Assembly: GCA_947471745.1 (NCBI GenBank)
Contig: CANJKZ010000548.1
Location: 389,862-453,861, forward strand
Reading direction: 5' to 3'
DNA from: Closterium sp. Naga37s-1
Lineage: Eukaryota; Streptophyta; Zygnematophyceae; Desmidiales; Closteriaceae
Length of the DNA: 64,000 bases
Shown here: one piece after another, positions 54,552 to 64,000 of the stretch
Layout: the number at the start of each line of letters is the position of its first letter
Position numbering within the stretch: the stretch's first letter is position 1
The notes under the pieces: model-generated
Database searches by the model: none
What the model saw: only the letters and a program-made list of their open reading frames with translations
What the model was told of the DNA's origin: nothing
Position numbers and translations under genes: made by a program

Positions 54552-57500
54552 ATGACCCAGCCGTCGCCGTCACAGCGCATCGAACGCTCGTCGTCGGCGC
54601 GCTTCGTGAAGCACGCGCCAAGTGGAACTGCCGCTGCGCCTTTGAGGATCGCCAGCTCAGCGATTTCTCGACAAGCTCTATCAATTCCACCCATAACGGA
54701 TCAATCTATACCGATTCGAACACCACTGAAGCAAAAGCTATCGAAATTCATTCGCCCGCAGCTAGTACACTTAGCGGTCATTTGCCTCCTCCTCCTCCTG
54801 ACCCTGCCTTCCGCCACCCGATGCACGGCACTGCGCGCCAATTCAAACCCCTTCTTCCCCCGCCGCTCGTCCCTTGTGTGGGCCGCGCGTGCGCGGGGAG
54901 TAGAAGGAGGAGTAGGCGGAGACGAGGCGGATGATCTGGCGGAAGCAGATGGCGCGGGGCGTAAGGGGATTGCGAAGCGGAGAGGAAGCGACGGAGGACG
55001 AGGAGGAGACGGAGACGAAAATGGAGACGGAGACGGAAACGGAAACAGTAACGGTAACGGTAACGGAAACGGAACTCCAGCGTCAACGGAAGCAGGCGAC
55101 ACCCAGCTTGATCATCACGGACGCCATCGGTCTCTATCCGCTTTGCAGCACCAACGCCATCGTCGCCACGACGCTAGTACCAACGCGGACTTTCTGCTAC
55201 AGGCGGGCACGCTCAGTACCCTGCACGCGATCCGGACTCTGCCAGTGGCATCAGTGTCGACAGCGTCGTTACCATTCGCCGCTCCAACGGTAACACGCGC
55301 CGACGACGCCGCTACTGCGGTTGTACGCGACGCCGTTACTGTGGGGCAAGACTTGCACTCTTTTGCGGAAGCTAATTCAGCGAGTTTTTCCTCCTCCTCC
55401 ACCTCCGCATCCGCCTCCGCCTTCCCCTTTGCTTCAACTGCTGGGGATTCCCTCTACCCAATCACCCCACCCGCGCCTATACCGCTCACGGATATTCTCG
55501 TCAACGCCACGCCCGCTTCCCCCTCCGTTCCCCCTCCCGCTCCTCCCGCCCCGCAATCGGATTCTGTACCGCCCGCTGCGGTGGGTTCCGCGCCCGCCTC
55601 CCCCCCGCCCCCTTTCACGTTTCCCGGTTGGCCGTTCCTCACGCCGCCTCCGCCTCCCGCCTCCGACAACGCCCTGTCCCCGCCCTCGCGCAGCCCCCCC
55701 GCGCCTCCGCTAACCACTTCCCCGCCCGCCAGTCCTCCGCCGGCTTCCCCCTCTGTTTCTCCCCCGGCTTTTTTCCCCAGTCCCGCGGGGAAGCCAGCTA
55801 CCCCGCCTTCAGTTGCTCCTGCTGCGCCGTCTCTTCCGCCTGAAGTCACTCCCCCTTCGCTTGCACCCCCTTCGCTTGCACCCCCTTCGCTTGCACCCCC
55901 TTCGCTTGCACCCCCTTCGCTTGCTTCTTCTTCCCCTCCCACATCCATCCCCCTTCCACTATCGCCGCCATTCTCCGCCTCCCCCGATTCTCCCCCTCCC
56001 GCTACCCCCCAGGCTTTCCCCCCATCCCACTCTTTCCCACCTGCTTCATCGTCATCCTTCCACATAGGCGACCTTTCCACGTCAGCATCTGCCGTCGTCG
56101 TGTCAGCAAGTGCTGTCGCCGCCGCAGCCGCGCTAATTTTCACCATTTTCATCCTATGCGGGCGCTACTCTCTCAAAACCCCCCGCGACGGCGCGCATTT
56201 CCCCGCATGGGGGCGGCGCAAAACTCCTCCAGGCGCAGCAGATGGCGCAGCAGGCGGAAACACCGCCAACGCTGGCGGCAGTGGCGGAGGCGACGGTGGC
56301 GAAGGTGGTAACACGGTGACGACTTCTCACCCACCCCGCGCGCGGGGATGGTGGTCGCTGTGCATCGTGTGCAGGACTCCCCAGACCACCCCCACTAACG
56401 ACTCCCTTCCGCCGAGCCCCCGCGCGTGCGCGGAAGGATGTGCGCGGAGTGAAGGCGGGGCGTGGGTGGCAAACTGCGCTGGTTCCGCGTATGCTTCCCC
56501 CCACCGCGTGGATATCCCGGTTTCCCCCACCCATGTGTACCCCGCGCGGTCACTGTGGTCTGAGTTTAACGACGCAGCAAACGGGGAGAGTGGCGGTATT
56601 GGAAAGACTAATAACGGGGATAACAGCGGCAAGGGGAAAATATGTGCAGGGGGAAGTAGTACCTGGGGTGCCGCTAAATGGGATTTCGCGTCGCTCCCAT
56701 TCGTTGCTGCGAGCAGCACGAAGACGAGGGTTGCTGTAGCGCGTACGAGTGATGTAAGAAACGTCGAGATGGAGAGCGGCGAGGAGGTGCTGGGGAATGC
56801 GATGGGGAGAGGGGAGGAGAAAACGGAGGGCGCGCGGAAGGGGGCGGGGGAGGGTGCGCAGTGGCCCCGTGACTTGGCGATTCTCAGCTGGCTGCTCGGG
56901 GGGAAAGCCGCCGCCGCCGCTGCGAAGGGCGCGGAGGGGAAAAAGGCGGGGTGTGCGGGCGACAAAGCGGGCAAGGCGGACGAGGAAGCTGCGGTGTGCT
57001 GCATCGCACGTAACGGCGATGGGTTGAGCGATGATGGCGAGTGTGAGAGGGGTGGGGGAGATGGCGGAGACGGTGAGTACGAGAGGGGTGGGGGAGATGG
57101 CGGAGACGGTGAGCACGAGAGGGGAATTGAGGAGGGGAGGCAGAGCGGAGATGTGGCGGTGAGAATGGACGGACAGGAGAGCTTGTGCTGCAACGGTGGT
57201 AACCATAGTGGTAACCACGGTGGTGGTAGCGACGGCTGTGGTAAGCGAGGATGCGGTGCTGGTGGTCGTGTTGGCGGTGCTGGGGGCGGGATCACGAGTG
57301 TGCGGTCGAGCAATGGGCGCAGCTACTCGCGGCGCACGCTGTCCGCACTGCCACTCATCTCCATGCCCGTCTGCCACCTGCCGTCCCCCCCCACCACTCC
57401 CCGCTCCGCCGCTGCTGCCACCGCCGCCGCTGCTGCTGCTGATGCTGCTGATGCTGCTGCTGATGCTGCTGCTGGTGCTGGTGGCGGTTGTGGTGCTGGT

Positions 57501-60500
57501 GCTGCTCCTTCGGCTGCTAGTCGCGCTGCTGCCGCTGCTTGTCCTGTCCCTGGTGGTGCTTCGGATGCTGCTGCTGCTGGTCCTCTATCGTGGATGCTGC
57601 CGTTGATGCTGCTGTGGGGGAAAGGGGAGGAAGGAGGGGAGGAGGGCGGCGTGAGAAGGCATGGGGAAGCGGAGGTGAAGGCGCTGGGGGAGAGGATTGA
57701 AGGAGAGAGGGAGTACGTTGCTGTTGCTATTGAATCAGAAGAGGAGGAGGATGAATCAGAGGACGAGGAATCAGAGGGAGAATCTTCAGATGAGGAGACA
57801 GAGGAAGAGGAGGAAGAAGAAGAGGAGGGGGAGGAGGCGAAAGAGGAGGAGGTGCAAGGAGACGAGGGGGTGGGTGGGAGAAGAGCAAGCAGCAGCGTGC
57901 TTCAGGGCAGCAGTGTAATCAGTGGTCCAAGTGCTTCTAGCAACGCGTTTGCTGGCACGTTCACAAGGGATGGCAGCATCAGTGGGGATACCAGTAGCAC
58001 CAGTGTTGCATACCACTCGGGTGCTTGTAGCCGTGCTGCTGCTGCTGCTGGTGGTGGTGGTTCTAGTGCTGCCGCTGCCAGTGCTGCCAGTGGTGCTGTG
58101 AGTATGGTTAGGCAGTGGAAGGAGGAGCTAGGGAGAGGCGAGAGTGTGAGGGGGCAGAGGGAGCGGAGGGGAGGAGAGGAGGGAGGAGGAGGGGAGCTGG
58201 TGCGTGTAATGAGTCTGGCGGAAGTGCTGGCAGCAACTGATGGGTTTGCGGAGGAGAGGGTGGTGTGTGAAGGGGAGTTCAGTGCGGTGTACAGGGGTGT
58301 GTGTCCCGTGACCGGGCAGCTGTGGGCTGTGAAACGGGCGAGGGTTGGAGGGCTGGGCCGGACAGGAGGAGGGCCAACAGGGATGGGAGGAGGAGCGGAG
58401 GGAGGAGGAGGGGAGGGAGGAGGGGAGGGAGCAGAAGGGATGGCAGGAGCAGGGAGGGAAGCAGAGGAGGAGGCGAGGAGAGTGAGTGTGGAGAGCGTGC
58501 GGTTAGAGGAGGAGGTGAGGCGCGTGGCGTGGCTTCGTCATAAGCACATGGTGCAGCTGGTGGGGTGCTGCGAGGAGCAGGGCGAGAGAATCCTCGTTTT
58601 TGAGTTCCTCGCTGGAAGCACACTGGCCTCGGTGCTGCATACGACTACAAGCCCTGGCCAGAACAGCAACAGCTGCACCGGCAACATCAGAAGCAGCCAC
58701 CCTCCCTCGCCCTGTTCATCCTCCCCTTGTGCCTCTGCAGCTGCCGAGTCTCCCGGGTTATCGCTGCAGCAGCGGTTGGACATAGCAGTGGGTGTGGCCC
58801 AGGCCTTGCAGTACCTGCACACTGCTGCCAGCAAGCCGCTGGCGCATGGCAGGGTGTCCTCTCACCATGTCATGCTCTGTGCTGCTGCTACTCCTGCTGC
58901 CGCTTTAACTGCTGACGCTGCTCCTGCTGCTGCTGCTGCTGCTGCTGCTACTGCTGATGGTGATGATGGTGATTCTGGTAGTGGTGGTGGTGGTGAGTGC
59001 AGGGGAGCGGCCAAGATCCTGCCTGCTAGGCTGCTGGACTCGCTGCTGCTGCCACAGGAGATAAGGCAGAAGCAGCAGATGCAGTACGAGAGCCGAGGAG
59101 CGCAAGGGCAGCTAGCAGCAGCAGCAGCAGCAGCAGCAACAGGTGGTGCTTGGGGTTCGCCAATGAGTGGCAGCGGCGGCAGTGGTGGGTTCGGCAGTGG
59201 GTGGGTTGGAGGCATTCCTCGGGATGCGAGCCGCATGTCGTCATGTACCAGTGGCAGCACGTGCTGCTGCAGCGGCGACTGGGAGAGGAGTGGCGGCTGC
59301 TGTGGTGGGGAGTGTACTGGGGTGGTAGGAGGAGGAGGAGGGGGAGGAGGGGGAGGGAGTGGTGTGATGAGGGCCGTGGGGGATGATGGACGGACGTGGG
59401 CGGAGGAGGGAGGAGACGGGGCAGTGGGAGGGGACGGGAGGGCAGGGGAGTGGGTAAGGCGAGGGAAGATAGGGGGAGAAGGCGCAGTGAGGAGCGGTGG
59501 GGCTGGGTTGCACTGGAGGGACGTGTACGACCTAGGAGTGATGCTGCTGGAACTGGTTTCAGGGCGGCCGCCGGTGGTAACTCGAGCCAACGACCTTGCA
59601 CTAGCTGCTGCGGCTGCTTCTCCTGCTGCTTCTGCTGCTGCTGCTGCTGGTAGCACTGGTGGTTGTAGCGGTGGTGGTGCGTCTGCTGCAGCAGCTGGTG
59701 AGGCTGCACCAGCGGCCTCTGTCCCTGCGTTCTCCGCTCTCCCCATTCGCCTGTGGGCGCTGCTGCTGCTGCAGGCACGGGAACCGCGGCTGCTGGCAGA
59801 CCCGCGCCTGAGGGTGTGGGGCGATGAGGGCTCAGGGGTGCAGCAGGGGAATTCGCCTACGGAGCTCACACAGGAAGTGGCGAAAGAGGTGCTAGCTGTA
59901 GAGGCGAATGTGAGTGTGCGCCCTATGGGCGGGCAGCAGCAGCTGAGGGAGTTGCTGGGGCGCCTAGCGAGGCTGGATGGCAGTGTGGCGTACCCTGGTG
60001 CAGCGGGGGAAGGAGCAGCAGAGGAGAGCGTAGTGGGGAACGGGGAGCAGGGCAGCAGCCGTTTTGATGAGAAGGTGGCTGTGTGTAGAACTGTGGCGCG
60101 GGTGGCAGCAGCGGAGGCGGCAGCAGTGGCCGCGGTGGTGCGCGTTGCAATGCGGTGCACGGCGGACAAGGAGCGGGCACGGCCGTGCATGAGCAAGGTG
60201 CTGGGGCGGCTGACGGCTATACGGAAGCAGCTGCTGGAAGGGGTTGCTAGTGCTGCTGCTGGTGCTGATGGGGTTGCTGGTGGTGGTGATGTTGGTGGGA
60301 GTGGTGGTGCGGTTGGTGGTGGAAGTAGTGACTGTGGTAAGGGGAGTGGTATTGGGAGGAATGGAAGGGATGGTGGTGGTGGTGGTGGTGGTGCCGGTGG
60401 TGGTGGTAGTGGTGGTGGAGGTGGGGGGGTTGAAGGGGAGGAGGTGGGGGGTGGGGAGCATGCGTGTGGTGGGAGTGCGTCGAGGTGGTATGAGAGGCGG

Positions 60501-62129
60501 AGTCTGAGGGAGAGCATGCAGCGGGGGCTCAGGAAGGCGTTCAGTGAGAAGGAGAAAGATAGGAGGCGAGGGGGAGGGTGGGGGGGAGGGGGAGAGGGAG
60601 GTGGAGAGGGTGGTGCGGGCATGGAGGTGAAGGGAAAGAGAGTGAGGAAGGTGAGACGGGCGGAGGCAGAGAAGAGGCGGGCAGCGAGAGGTCCGGGAGG
60701 CAGTGGGCGGAAATGGCTGGCAGGTGTGCAGACGGAAATGCAGAGGGAGGTGAGACGAGAGATGGAGCGGGAGATGCAGAAGAAGCAGGGGTCTGGGGGC
60801 GGTGGTGGTATTGGTGGTGGTGGTGGTGCATTCAGCAGCAGCCCGTGGAATTGGAGGACTGTGAGGATGCGCCTGGCTGGTGTCCCTGTGGTAATGTCCT
60901 CCTCTCCAAGTGCATTCGCTGGGACGACCTCCCCTGGTGGTGGTGGTGGTGGTGGTGGTGGTGGTGGTGGTGGTGCTTCAAGTGGTGGGGGTGCTGCTGC
61001 TGCTGCGGCGGCTCCTTCTGTGCTGGATTGGAGTCCTGGTTTGAGGCGGCTAAGGACCGCACCTTCCTGGAAGGGACGGGTAATGGAAAGCATTAGGGGC
61101 CGCGCACGGGCGGAGAGTGGGGGCGAGAGAGAGGGGGAGGAGGGAGAGAGTAGGGAGAAAGGAGAGGCAGGGGTAGCTGGGGACGATGGGGGTGTTGAAA
61201 TGAGGCAGCACACACTGGAGCGTAGAGTGACGTGGCATGCAATGGAAGGGGGAGTAGAGCAGAGGGGTGTGCATTTGGGTGTGCATTCGGGTGTGCATTC
61301 GGGTGTGGGTTCAGCAGCAGAGCAGCAAATGCATAGGTTTGGAACTGAGCACCTGTCCAGTCCTGGATGGCAAAGGAGGGAGGAAGAGGAGGAGGAGGAG
61401 GAGGAGGAGGAGGAGGAGGAGGAGGAGGAGGAGGAGGAGGAGGAGGAGGAGGAACAGGAGGAGGAACAGGAGGAGGAAAGGGAGGAGGAAGAGGAGGAGG
61501 AAGAGGAGGTGGAAGAGGAGGAGGAAGAGGAGGAAGAAGAGGAGGAAGAGGAGGAAGAAGAGGAGGAAGAGGAGGCTGGGGAGGAAAGTGGGCTAGTCTC
61601 AGGATTCAGCCGGGATATGAGTATGGCTACACGCTCTGCCACACTCACAGTGGACCATCTGTTCTCTGGACAGGCTTATAACGAGTACGAGGATGCGGAC
61701 ACGGATGACGATGCGATTGGCCCCCACCTGTGGCTGTCTCGCGATAGCTCTGCGTGCAGCAAGGAAGAGCAGCAGGGCAGGGGGGAAAGGGAGGGCAGGG
61801 AGTGGAGGGAGGAGAGGGAAGGGAGGGAACGGAGGGACAGTAGTGGTGGGGGGCAGAGCAGGATGATGAGGGGAAACAGAGAGGTGGGTGGGTTGGGGAA
61901 TGGGAGGGTGGGAATGGAAGGTGTGAGTTTGATGCATGGGGAAGCAGGGTGTGCGTGTGGTGATGAGGAGATGGGTGGTGCGCAGGGGGGGTATCAGGGA
62001 ACAGGGGTGCGAGGAGGGGGGCCAGGTGCAGAGGCAGGAGCATCAGGTGCAGGTGCCGGTACTGGGGGTGGGGCTGGGGGTGGGGGTGGGGGTGACCTGT
62101 GGTCGTGGATGATTGGGGGTAGGGGTTGA
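54552..62129 (+). CDS. Giant membrane pseudokinase with Pro-rich ectodomain
   Basis: One uninterrupted 2525-codon frame. Residues 71-87 are a hydrophobic signal or anchor (LVHLAVICLLLLLTLP), preceded by an unusually long 70-residue leader, so the start codon may lie elsewhere or in an unseen exon. Residues 320-510 are Pro/Ser-rich (SPPP, PPSLA repeats), as in extensin-like or PERK ectodomains. The membrane segment is at about 517-537. The kinase-like domain starts near 1217: loop CEGEFSAVYRG (first Gly is Cys), K1261 kept in AVKRA. HRD is replaced by H1432-G-R1434 (LAHGRVSSHHVML), removing the catalytic Asp, Lys and Asn. DFG is not found; the aligned site reads KILPARLLDS. DVYDLGVMLLELVSGRP and a subdomain-XI-like RARPCMSKVLGRL remain. 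Large Ala/Gly-rich inserts split the domain. The tail has a long Glu run (about 2277-2342). Catalysis is unlikely; a scaffold role is inferred. Confidence 0.75.
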   Translation: MTQPSPSQRIERSSSARFVKHAPSGTAAAPLRIASSAISRQALSIPPITDQSIPIRTPLKQKLSKFIRPQLVHLAVICLLLLLTLPSATRCTALRANSNPFFPRRSSLVWAARARGVEGGVGGDEADDLAEADGAGRKGIAKRRGSDGGRGGDGDENGDGDGNGNSNGNGNGNGTPASTEAGDTQLDHHGRHRSLSALQHQRHRRHDASTNADFLLQAGTLSTLHAIRTLPVASVSTASLPFAAPTVTRADDAATAVVRDAVTVGQDLHSFAEANSASFSSSSTSASASAFPFASTAGDSLYPITPPAPIPLTDILVNATPASPSVPPPAPPAPQSDSVPPAAVGSAPASPPPPFTFPGWPFLTPPPPPASDNALSPPSRSPPAPPLTTSPPASPPPASPSVSPPAFFPSPAGKPATPPSVAPAAPSLPPEVTPPSLAPPSLAPPSLAPPSLAPPSLASSSPPTSIPLPLSPPFSASPDSPPPATPQAFPPSHSFPPASSSSFHIGDLSTSASAVVVSASAVAAAAALIFTIFILCGRYSLKTPRDGAHFPAWGRRKTPPGAADGAAGGNTANAGGSGGGDGGEGGNTVTTSHPPRARGWWSLCIVCRTPQTTPTNDSLPPSPRACAEGCARSEGGAWVANCAGSAYASPHRVDIPVSPTHVYPARSLWSEFNDAANGESGGIGKTNNGDNSGKGKICAGGSSTWGAAKWDFASLPFVAASSTKTRVAVARTSDVRNVEMESGEEVLGNAMGRGEEKTEGARKGAGEGAQWPRDLAILSWLLGGKAAAAAAKGAEGKKAGCAGDKAGKADEEAAVCCIARNGDGLSDDGECERGGGDGGDGEYERGGGDGGDGEHERGIEEGRQSGDVAVRMDGQESLCCNGGNHSGNHGGGSDGCGKRGCGAGGRVGGAGGGITSVRSSNGRSYSRRTLSALPLISMPVCHLPSPPTTPRSAAAATAAAAAADAADAAADAAAGAGGGCGAGAAPSAASRAAAAACPVPGGASDAAAAGPLSWMLPLMLLWGKGEEGGEEGGVRRHGEAEVKALGERIEGEREYVAVAIESEEEEDESEDEESEGESSDEETEEEEEEEEEGEEAKEEEVQGDEGVGGRRASSSVLQGSSVISGPSASSNAFAGTFTRDGSISGDTSSTSVAYHSGACSRAAAAAGGGGSSAAAASAASGAVSMVRQWKEELGRGESVRGQRERRGGEEGGGGELVRVMSLAEVLAATDGFAEERVVCEGEFSAVYRGVCPVTGQLWAVKRARVGGLGRTGGGPTGMGGGAEGGGGEGGGEGAEGMAGAGREAEEEARRVSVESVRLEEEVRRVAWLRHKHMVQLVGCCEEQGERILVFEFLAGSTLASVLHTTTSPGQNSNSCTGNIRSSHPPSPCSSSPCASAAAESPGLSLQQRLDIAVGVAQALQYLHTAASKPLAHGRVSSHHVMLCAAATPAAALTADAAPAAAAAAAATADGDDGDSGSGGGGECRGAAKILPARLLDSLLLPQEIRQKQQMQYESRGAQGQLAAAAAAAATGGAWGSPMSGSGGSGGFGSGWVGGIPRDASRMSSCTSGSTCCCSGDWERSGGCCGGECTGVVGGGGGGGGGGSGVMRAVGDDGRTWAEEGGDGAVGGDGRAGEWVRRGKIGGEGAVRSGGAGLHWRDVYDLGVMLLELVSGRPPVVTRANDLALAAAAASPAASAAAAAGSTGGCSGGGASAAAAGEAAPAASVPAFSALPIRLWALLLLQAREPRLLADPRLRVWGDEGSGVQQGNSPTELTQEVAKEVLAVEANVSVRPMGGQQQLRELLGRLARLDGSVAYPGAAGEGAAEESVVGNGEQGSSRFDEKVAVCRTVARVAAAEAAAVAAVVRVAMRCTADKERARPCMSKVLGRLTAIRKQLLEGVASAAAGADGVAGGGDVGGSGGAVGGGSSDCGKGSGIGRNGRDGGGGGGGAGGGGSGGGGGGVEGEEVGGGEHACGGSASRWYERRSLRESMQRGLRKAFSEKEKDRRRGGGWGGGGEGGGEGGAGMEVKGKRVRKVRRAEAEKRRAARGPGGSGRKWLAGVQTEMQREVRREMEREMQKKQGSGGGGGIGGGGGAFSSSPWNWRTVRMRLAGVPVVMSSSPSAFAGTTSPGGGGGGGGGGGGGASSGGGAAAAAAAPSVLDWSPGLRRLRTAPSWKGRVMESIRGRARAESGGEREGEEGESREKGEAGVAGDDGGVEMRQHTLERRVTWHAMEGGVEQRGVHLGVHSGVHSGVGSAAEQQMHRFGTEHLSSPGWQRREEEEEEEEEEEEEEEEEEEEEEEEEQEEEQEEEREEEEEEEEEVEEEEEEEEEEEEEEEEEEEEEAGEESGLVSGFSRDMSMATRSATLTVDHLFSGQAYNEYEDADTDDDAIGPHLWLSRDSSACSKEEQQGRGEREGREWREEREGRERRDSSGGGQSRMMRGNREVGGLGNGRVGMEGVSLMHGEAGCACGDEEMGGAQGGYQGTGVRGGGPGAEAGASGAGAGTGGGAGGGGGGDLWSWMIGGRG
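55849..55925 (+). repeat. 15-bp tandem repeat coding PPSLA
   Basis: Five near-identical copies of CCCCCTTCGCTTGCA in the ectodomain-coding part of the pseudokinase gene, adding PPSLA units. Confidence 0.9.
61381..61577 (+). repeat. GAG/GGA trinucleotide tract coding poly-Glu
   Basis: About 75 bp of pure GGA repeat followed by mixed GAA/GAG/GGA, giving some 65 nearly uninterrupted Glu residues near the C-terminus of the pseudokinase. Confidence 0.9.
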
Positions 62130-63358
62130 GGGGGGTATGGGTGGGTGCTGGGGGTTGAGGTGGAGTGAAGGGAGGGGTGAAAGGGGTGAGGTGCGGTGGA
62201 GGAGAGGATGGGGGGGGGGGGGGGGGGAAGGGAAGTGAATGGGAGTGGGGTGGGCTGATTGGGGTGGGTGCGGGGTGTGGGGGGAAGTGGGGACCAAGTA
62301 ACCAAGGATAGAAGCAGGTTGGTTCTGCATTGGGGAAAGGGAGCAAGGGAGTCCAGGGAGTGGCCTGGCCTACTGACTGTGTTGGGGAGAAGAAAGTGTT
62401 GACCACAACCATCTTTGAAGAAAGTGTTGACTGAGTCAGTGCTGGGGCAAGTACGGTAGGAGGCTAGGCATGCACTACCGGTAATACTGTGCACAGGGAC
62501 AAGGAGGTTTCTTTCTTAGCTGTTCACATGTCATATTCATAACATACCATATCATATTGTATCGTATCATTTAATATCATATCATGGTGCCTATTTTGTG
62601 AAGCTGTAACCAAGTAGTGCACTCAAACACGATGCAGATGCAGTCTATTTGATTGTTCCACGCGGAAATGGCTGGTCTGTGCAATCAGGAATCAGGAAAC
62701 AGGATTAAGCACCGGATGTGAACTACACAGGATTATTACCGAAAGTGTTACTGGTGCGTTTCATAGAGAGAAACCAGGGAGGGGAAAATCGGTTCCTTGC
62801 ATCTGTCATTCATGGTATGGCATGGCATGACATGACACGATGCCTGACTGACTACCCCCACCCAGACAGGTGACCCAGATCCATCAAGCCGGTCAGATCA
62901 GAATCGCTGCTCCCAGAAGGTACATGCTGCATACAACCTCACCTCCCATAAAGCTGGTCAGGTCATAAATATATGATCTCCCACCCTCAGTCTCTTCTCT
63001 TGGCATCGCACAGAACTGCTTCCCCCAGGTGATTCTGTTTCATACCCGAAATGCCCACACCCCACCCACACCCCATGGAACCACACGGTCACACCCCATA
63101 TCCACACACCCACAACCCTTGCTCCACCCACACATCATGCATCCGTCCACCTCCTCCCACCTGCCCACATCTCCCTTGTCCTTCCCCACGGCCCCCCTCC
63201 CCTGAATCCTTCCCTCTCCTGATGTGACTCAGCTCAGCACCAACCCAAACCTTCTCATGCCGCTCTTGCCTCAGCCTCCCTTCCCTTACCATCGTCCACC
63301 CACCCATCTCCTTCATCTCCCCTCCTCACCCCCCTCCCCCTGTCCCCCATCCCTGCCC
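62130..63358. other. Intergenic region between convergent genes
   Basis: Opens with G-rich sequence, including a 16-nt G run near 62210. An AT-rich patch with ATATCATATC repeats lies near 62520-62590, followed by C-rich sequence from 63040. No gene is recognised; it should hold the 3' UTRs of both flanking genes. Confidence 0.45.
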
Positions 63359-64000
63359 TCACACGTCGAGAGCCTCAGCCACACTGACAGCCTGTCTGAA
63401 CCGCCCATCCACCACAGCCAGCACTCTCTCGTCCACGCGGCTGTGCCGCTCCATCTCCTCCTTCACCTCCCCATGCACCGCGCCCACAAAGTGCCCCACA
63501 CCCTCCCACACCCGCCCTATCGCCTCCTCCAGCTCTCCCCGCGGCTGGTCCTCTAGAAGGAAGCCCAGCGAGAGCTCTAAAACGGGGATGGAGAGGTGCG
63601 GCTCGTCGAAGCGGCCGAACGAGATGAGGTTGGGGGGGAGGGAGGAGGATGAGAGGGGTTGGCCGGTCGTGGTAGCAGCAGTGGTGGAATCAAAAGCAGA
63701 ATCAGCAGCACCACCCTCGGCAGCATCAGCAGTATCGGCATCAGCAGTCTCGGCAGTATCAGCATCAGCGGAACCAGCACCCGCACCGTCACCAGCACCA
63801 GCAGCATCATCAGCACCACCACCAGCAGCAGCAGCAGAGTCAGCAGCAAGGAACATACTGCGAGCATTCACCTCTTCAGCCACCTCCTCCATGCCCACAT
63901 GCAGCACCGACGCAAGGCCCCTCGACAGCCTATCATCCAGATGCGGGTCGCTGTCCTTCTCCGGGTTCTTTCCCATGAGCGCGTTGGTGAGGATGATAAG
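63359..64000 (-). CDS. Unrecognised protein, C-terminal part (runs off window)
   Basis: The frame is open from the window edge to the stop at 63361-63359, about 213 residues. The edge reads LIILTNALMGKNPEKDSDPH, so the visible Met at 63976 need not be the start. After RLSRGLASVLHVGMEEVAEE comes a low-complexity Ala/Asp/Gly/Thr insert of about 80 residues. A second ordered part follows (SFGRFDEPHLSIPVLELSLG; ELEEAIGRVWEGVGHFVGAV) and a charged helical end (KEEMERHSRVDERVLAVVDG). The ordered segments look conserved-protein-like, but I do not recognise the family. It converges on the pseudokinase gene. Confidence 0.6.
   Translation of the reverse strand, partial: LIILTNALMGKNPEKDSDPHLDDRLSRGLASVLHVGMEEVAEEVNARSMFLAADSAAAAGGGADDAAGAGDGAGAGSADADTAETADADTADAAEGGAADSAFDSTTAATTTGQPLSSSSLPPNLISFGRFDEPHLSIPVLELSLGFLLEDQPRGELEEAIGRVWEGVGHFVGAVHGEVKEEMERHSRVDERVLAVVDGRFRQAVSVAEALDV

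Noticed and set aside
58862-61648. A 928-codon open frame on the minus strand opposite the pseudokinase gene
   Set aside because: It consists of Ser, Pro, Ala and Cys runs that mirror the Gly/Glu/Ala codons of the opposite strand; no domain is visible and the sense frame has kinase-like motifs.

Overview
The window looks like nuclear DNA of a green-lineage (streptophyte) eukaryote. Three features point that way: a plant-type VTI1 Qb-SNARE gene with five spliced exons, receptor-like kinases of the plant RLK/Pelle type (HRDVKPDN, then GTPGYLDPDY), and Copia, Ty3/gypsy and tyrosine-recombinase retrotransposons. High GC, very long low-complexity coding stretches and kinases with long open frames would fit a charophyte alga such as a desmid, but the species cannot be fixed from the sequence alone.

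Layout. 1-23 kb is a nest of LTR retrotransposons: a minus-strand Copia (copy 1) behind a tandem LTR/TRIM-like array; a minus-strand Ty3/gypsy with its 5' LTR; a Copia relic containing a 58-nt G run; and a plus-strand Ty3/gypsy split by a complete Copia (copy 2, 13580-20910, 125-bp LTRs, 5-bp target duplication CTAAC). A small inverted-repeat element (22135-22596) follows. 23.8-26.9 kb is a membrane-anchored receptor-like kinase gene. Fifty bases after its stop codon begins an apparently complete tyrosine-recombinase retrotransposon (26975-32638) with gag, RT/RNase H and recombinase frames intact and split direct repeats in the order A1 - genes - B1 A2 - B2. 32.6-33.5 kb is AT-rich with a large foldback. 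33.5-41.3 kb is a decayed minus-strand Copia (copy 4) carrying a non-autonomous LTR element (38157-39599, 178-bp LTRs, target duplication CTAAA). 42195-49463 is a second near-identical member of the copy 2 family (copy 3), whose polyprotein frame is broken by a single TAA; copy 2 has the same TAA.

The right part is genic: VTI1 (50962-53310), a 2525-residue membrane pseudokinase gene with a Pro-rich ectodomain (54552-62129), and the 3' end of an unrecognised minus-strand gene running off the window (63359-64000). The host genes have no evident common pathway. VTI1 acts in vesicle fusion to the trans-Golgi/vacuole; the two kinase-like proteins are presumably surface signalling or scaffold proteins.

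The most notable items are the intact tyrosine-recombinase retrotransposon with its terminal palindrome, the stop codon shared by two young Copia copies, the pseudokinase, the exon-3-like segment inside a VTI1 intron, and the two miniature LTR elements. Homology calls are from motif recognition only; no database search or alignment program was run.
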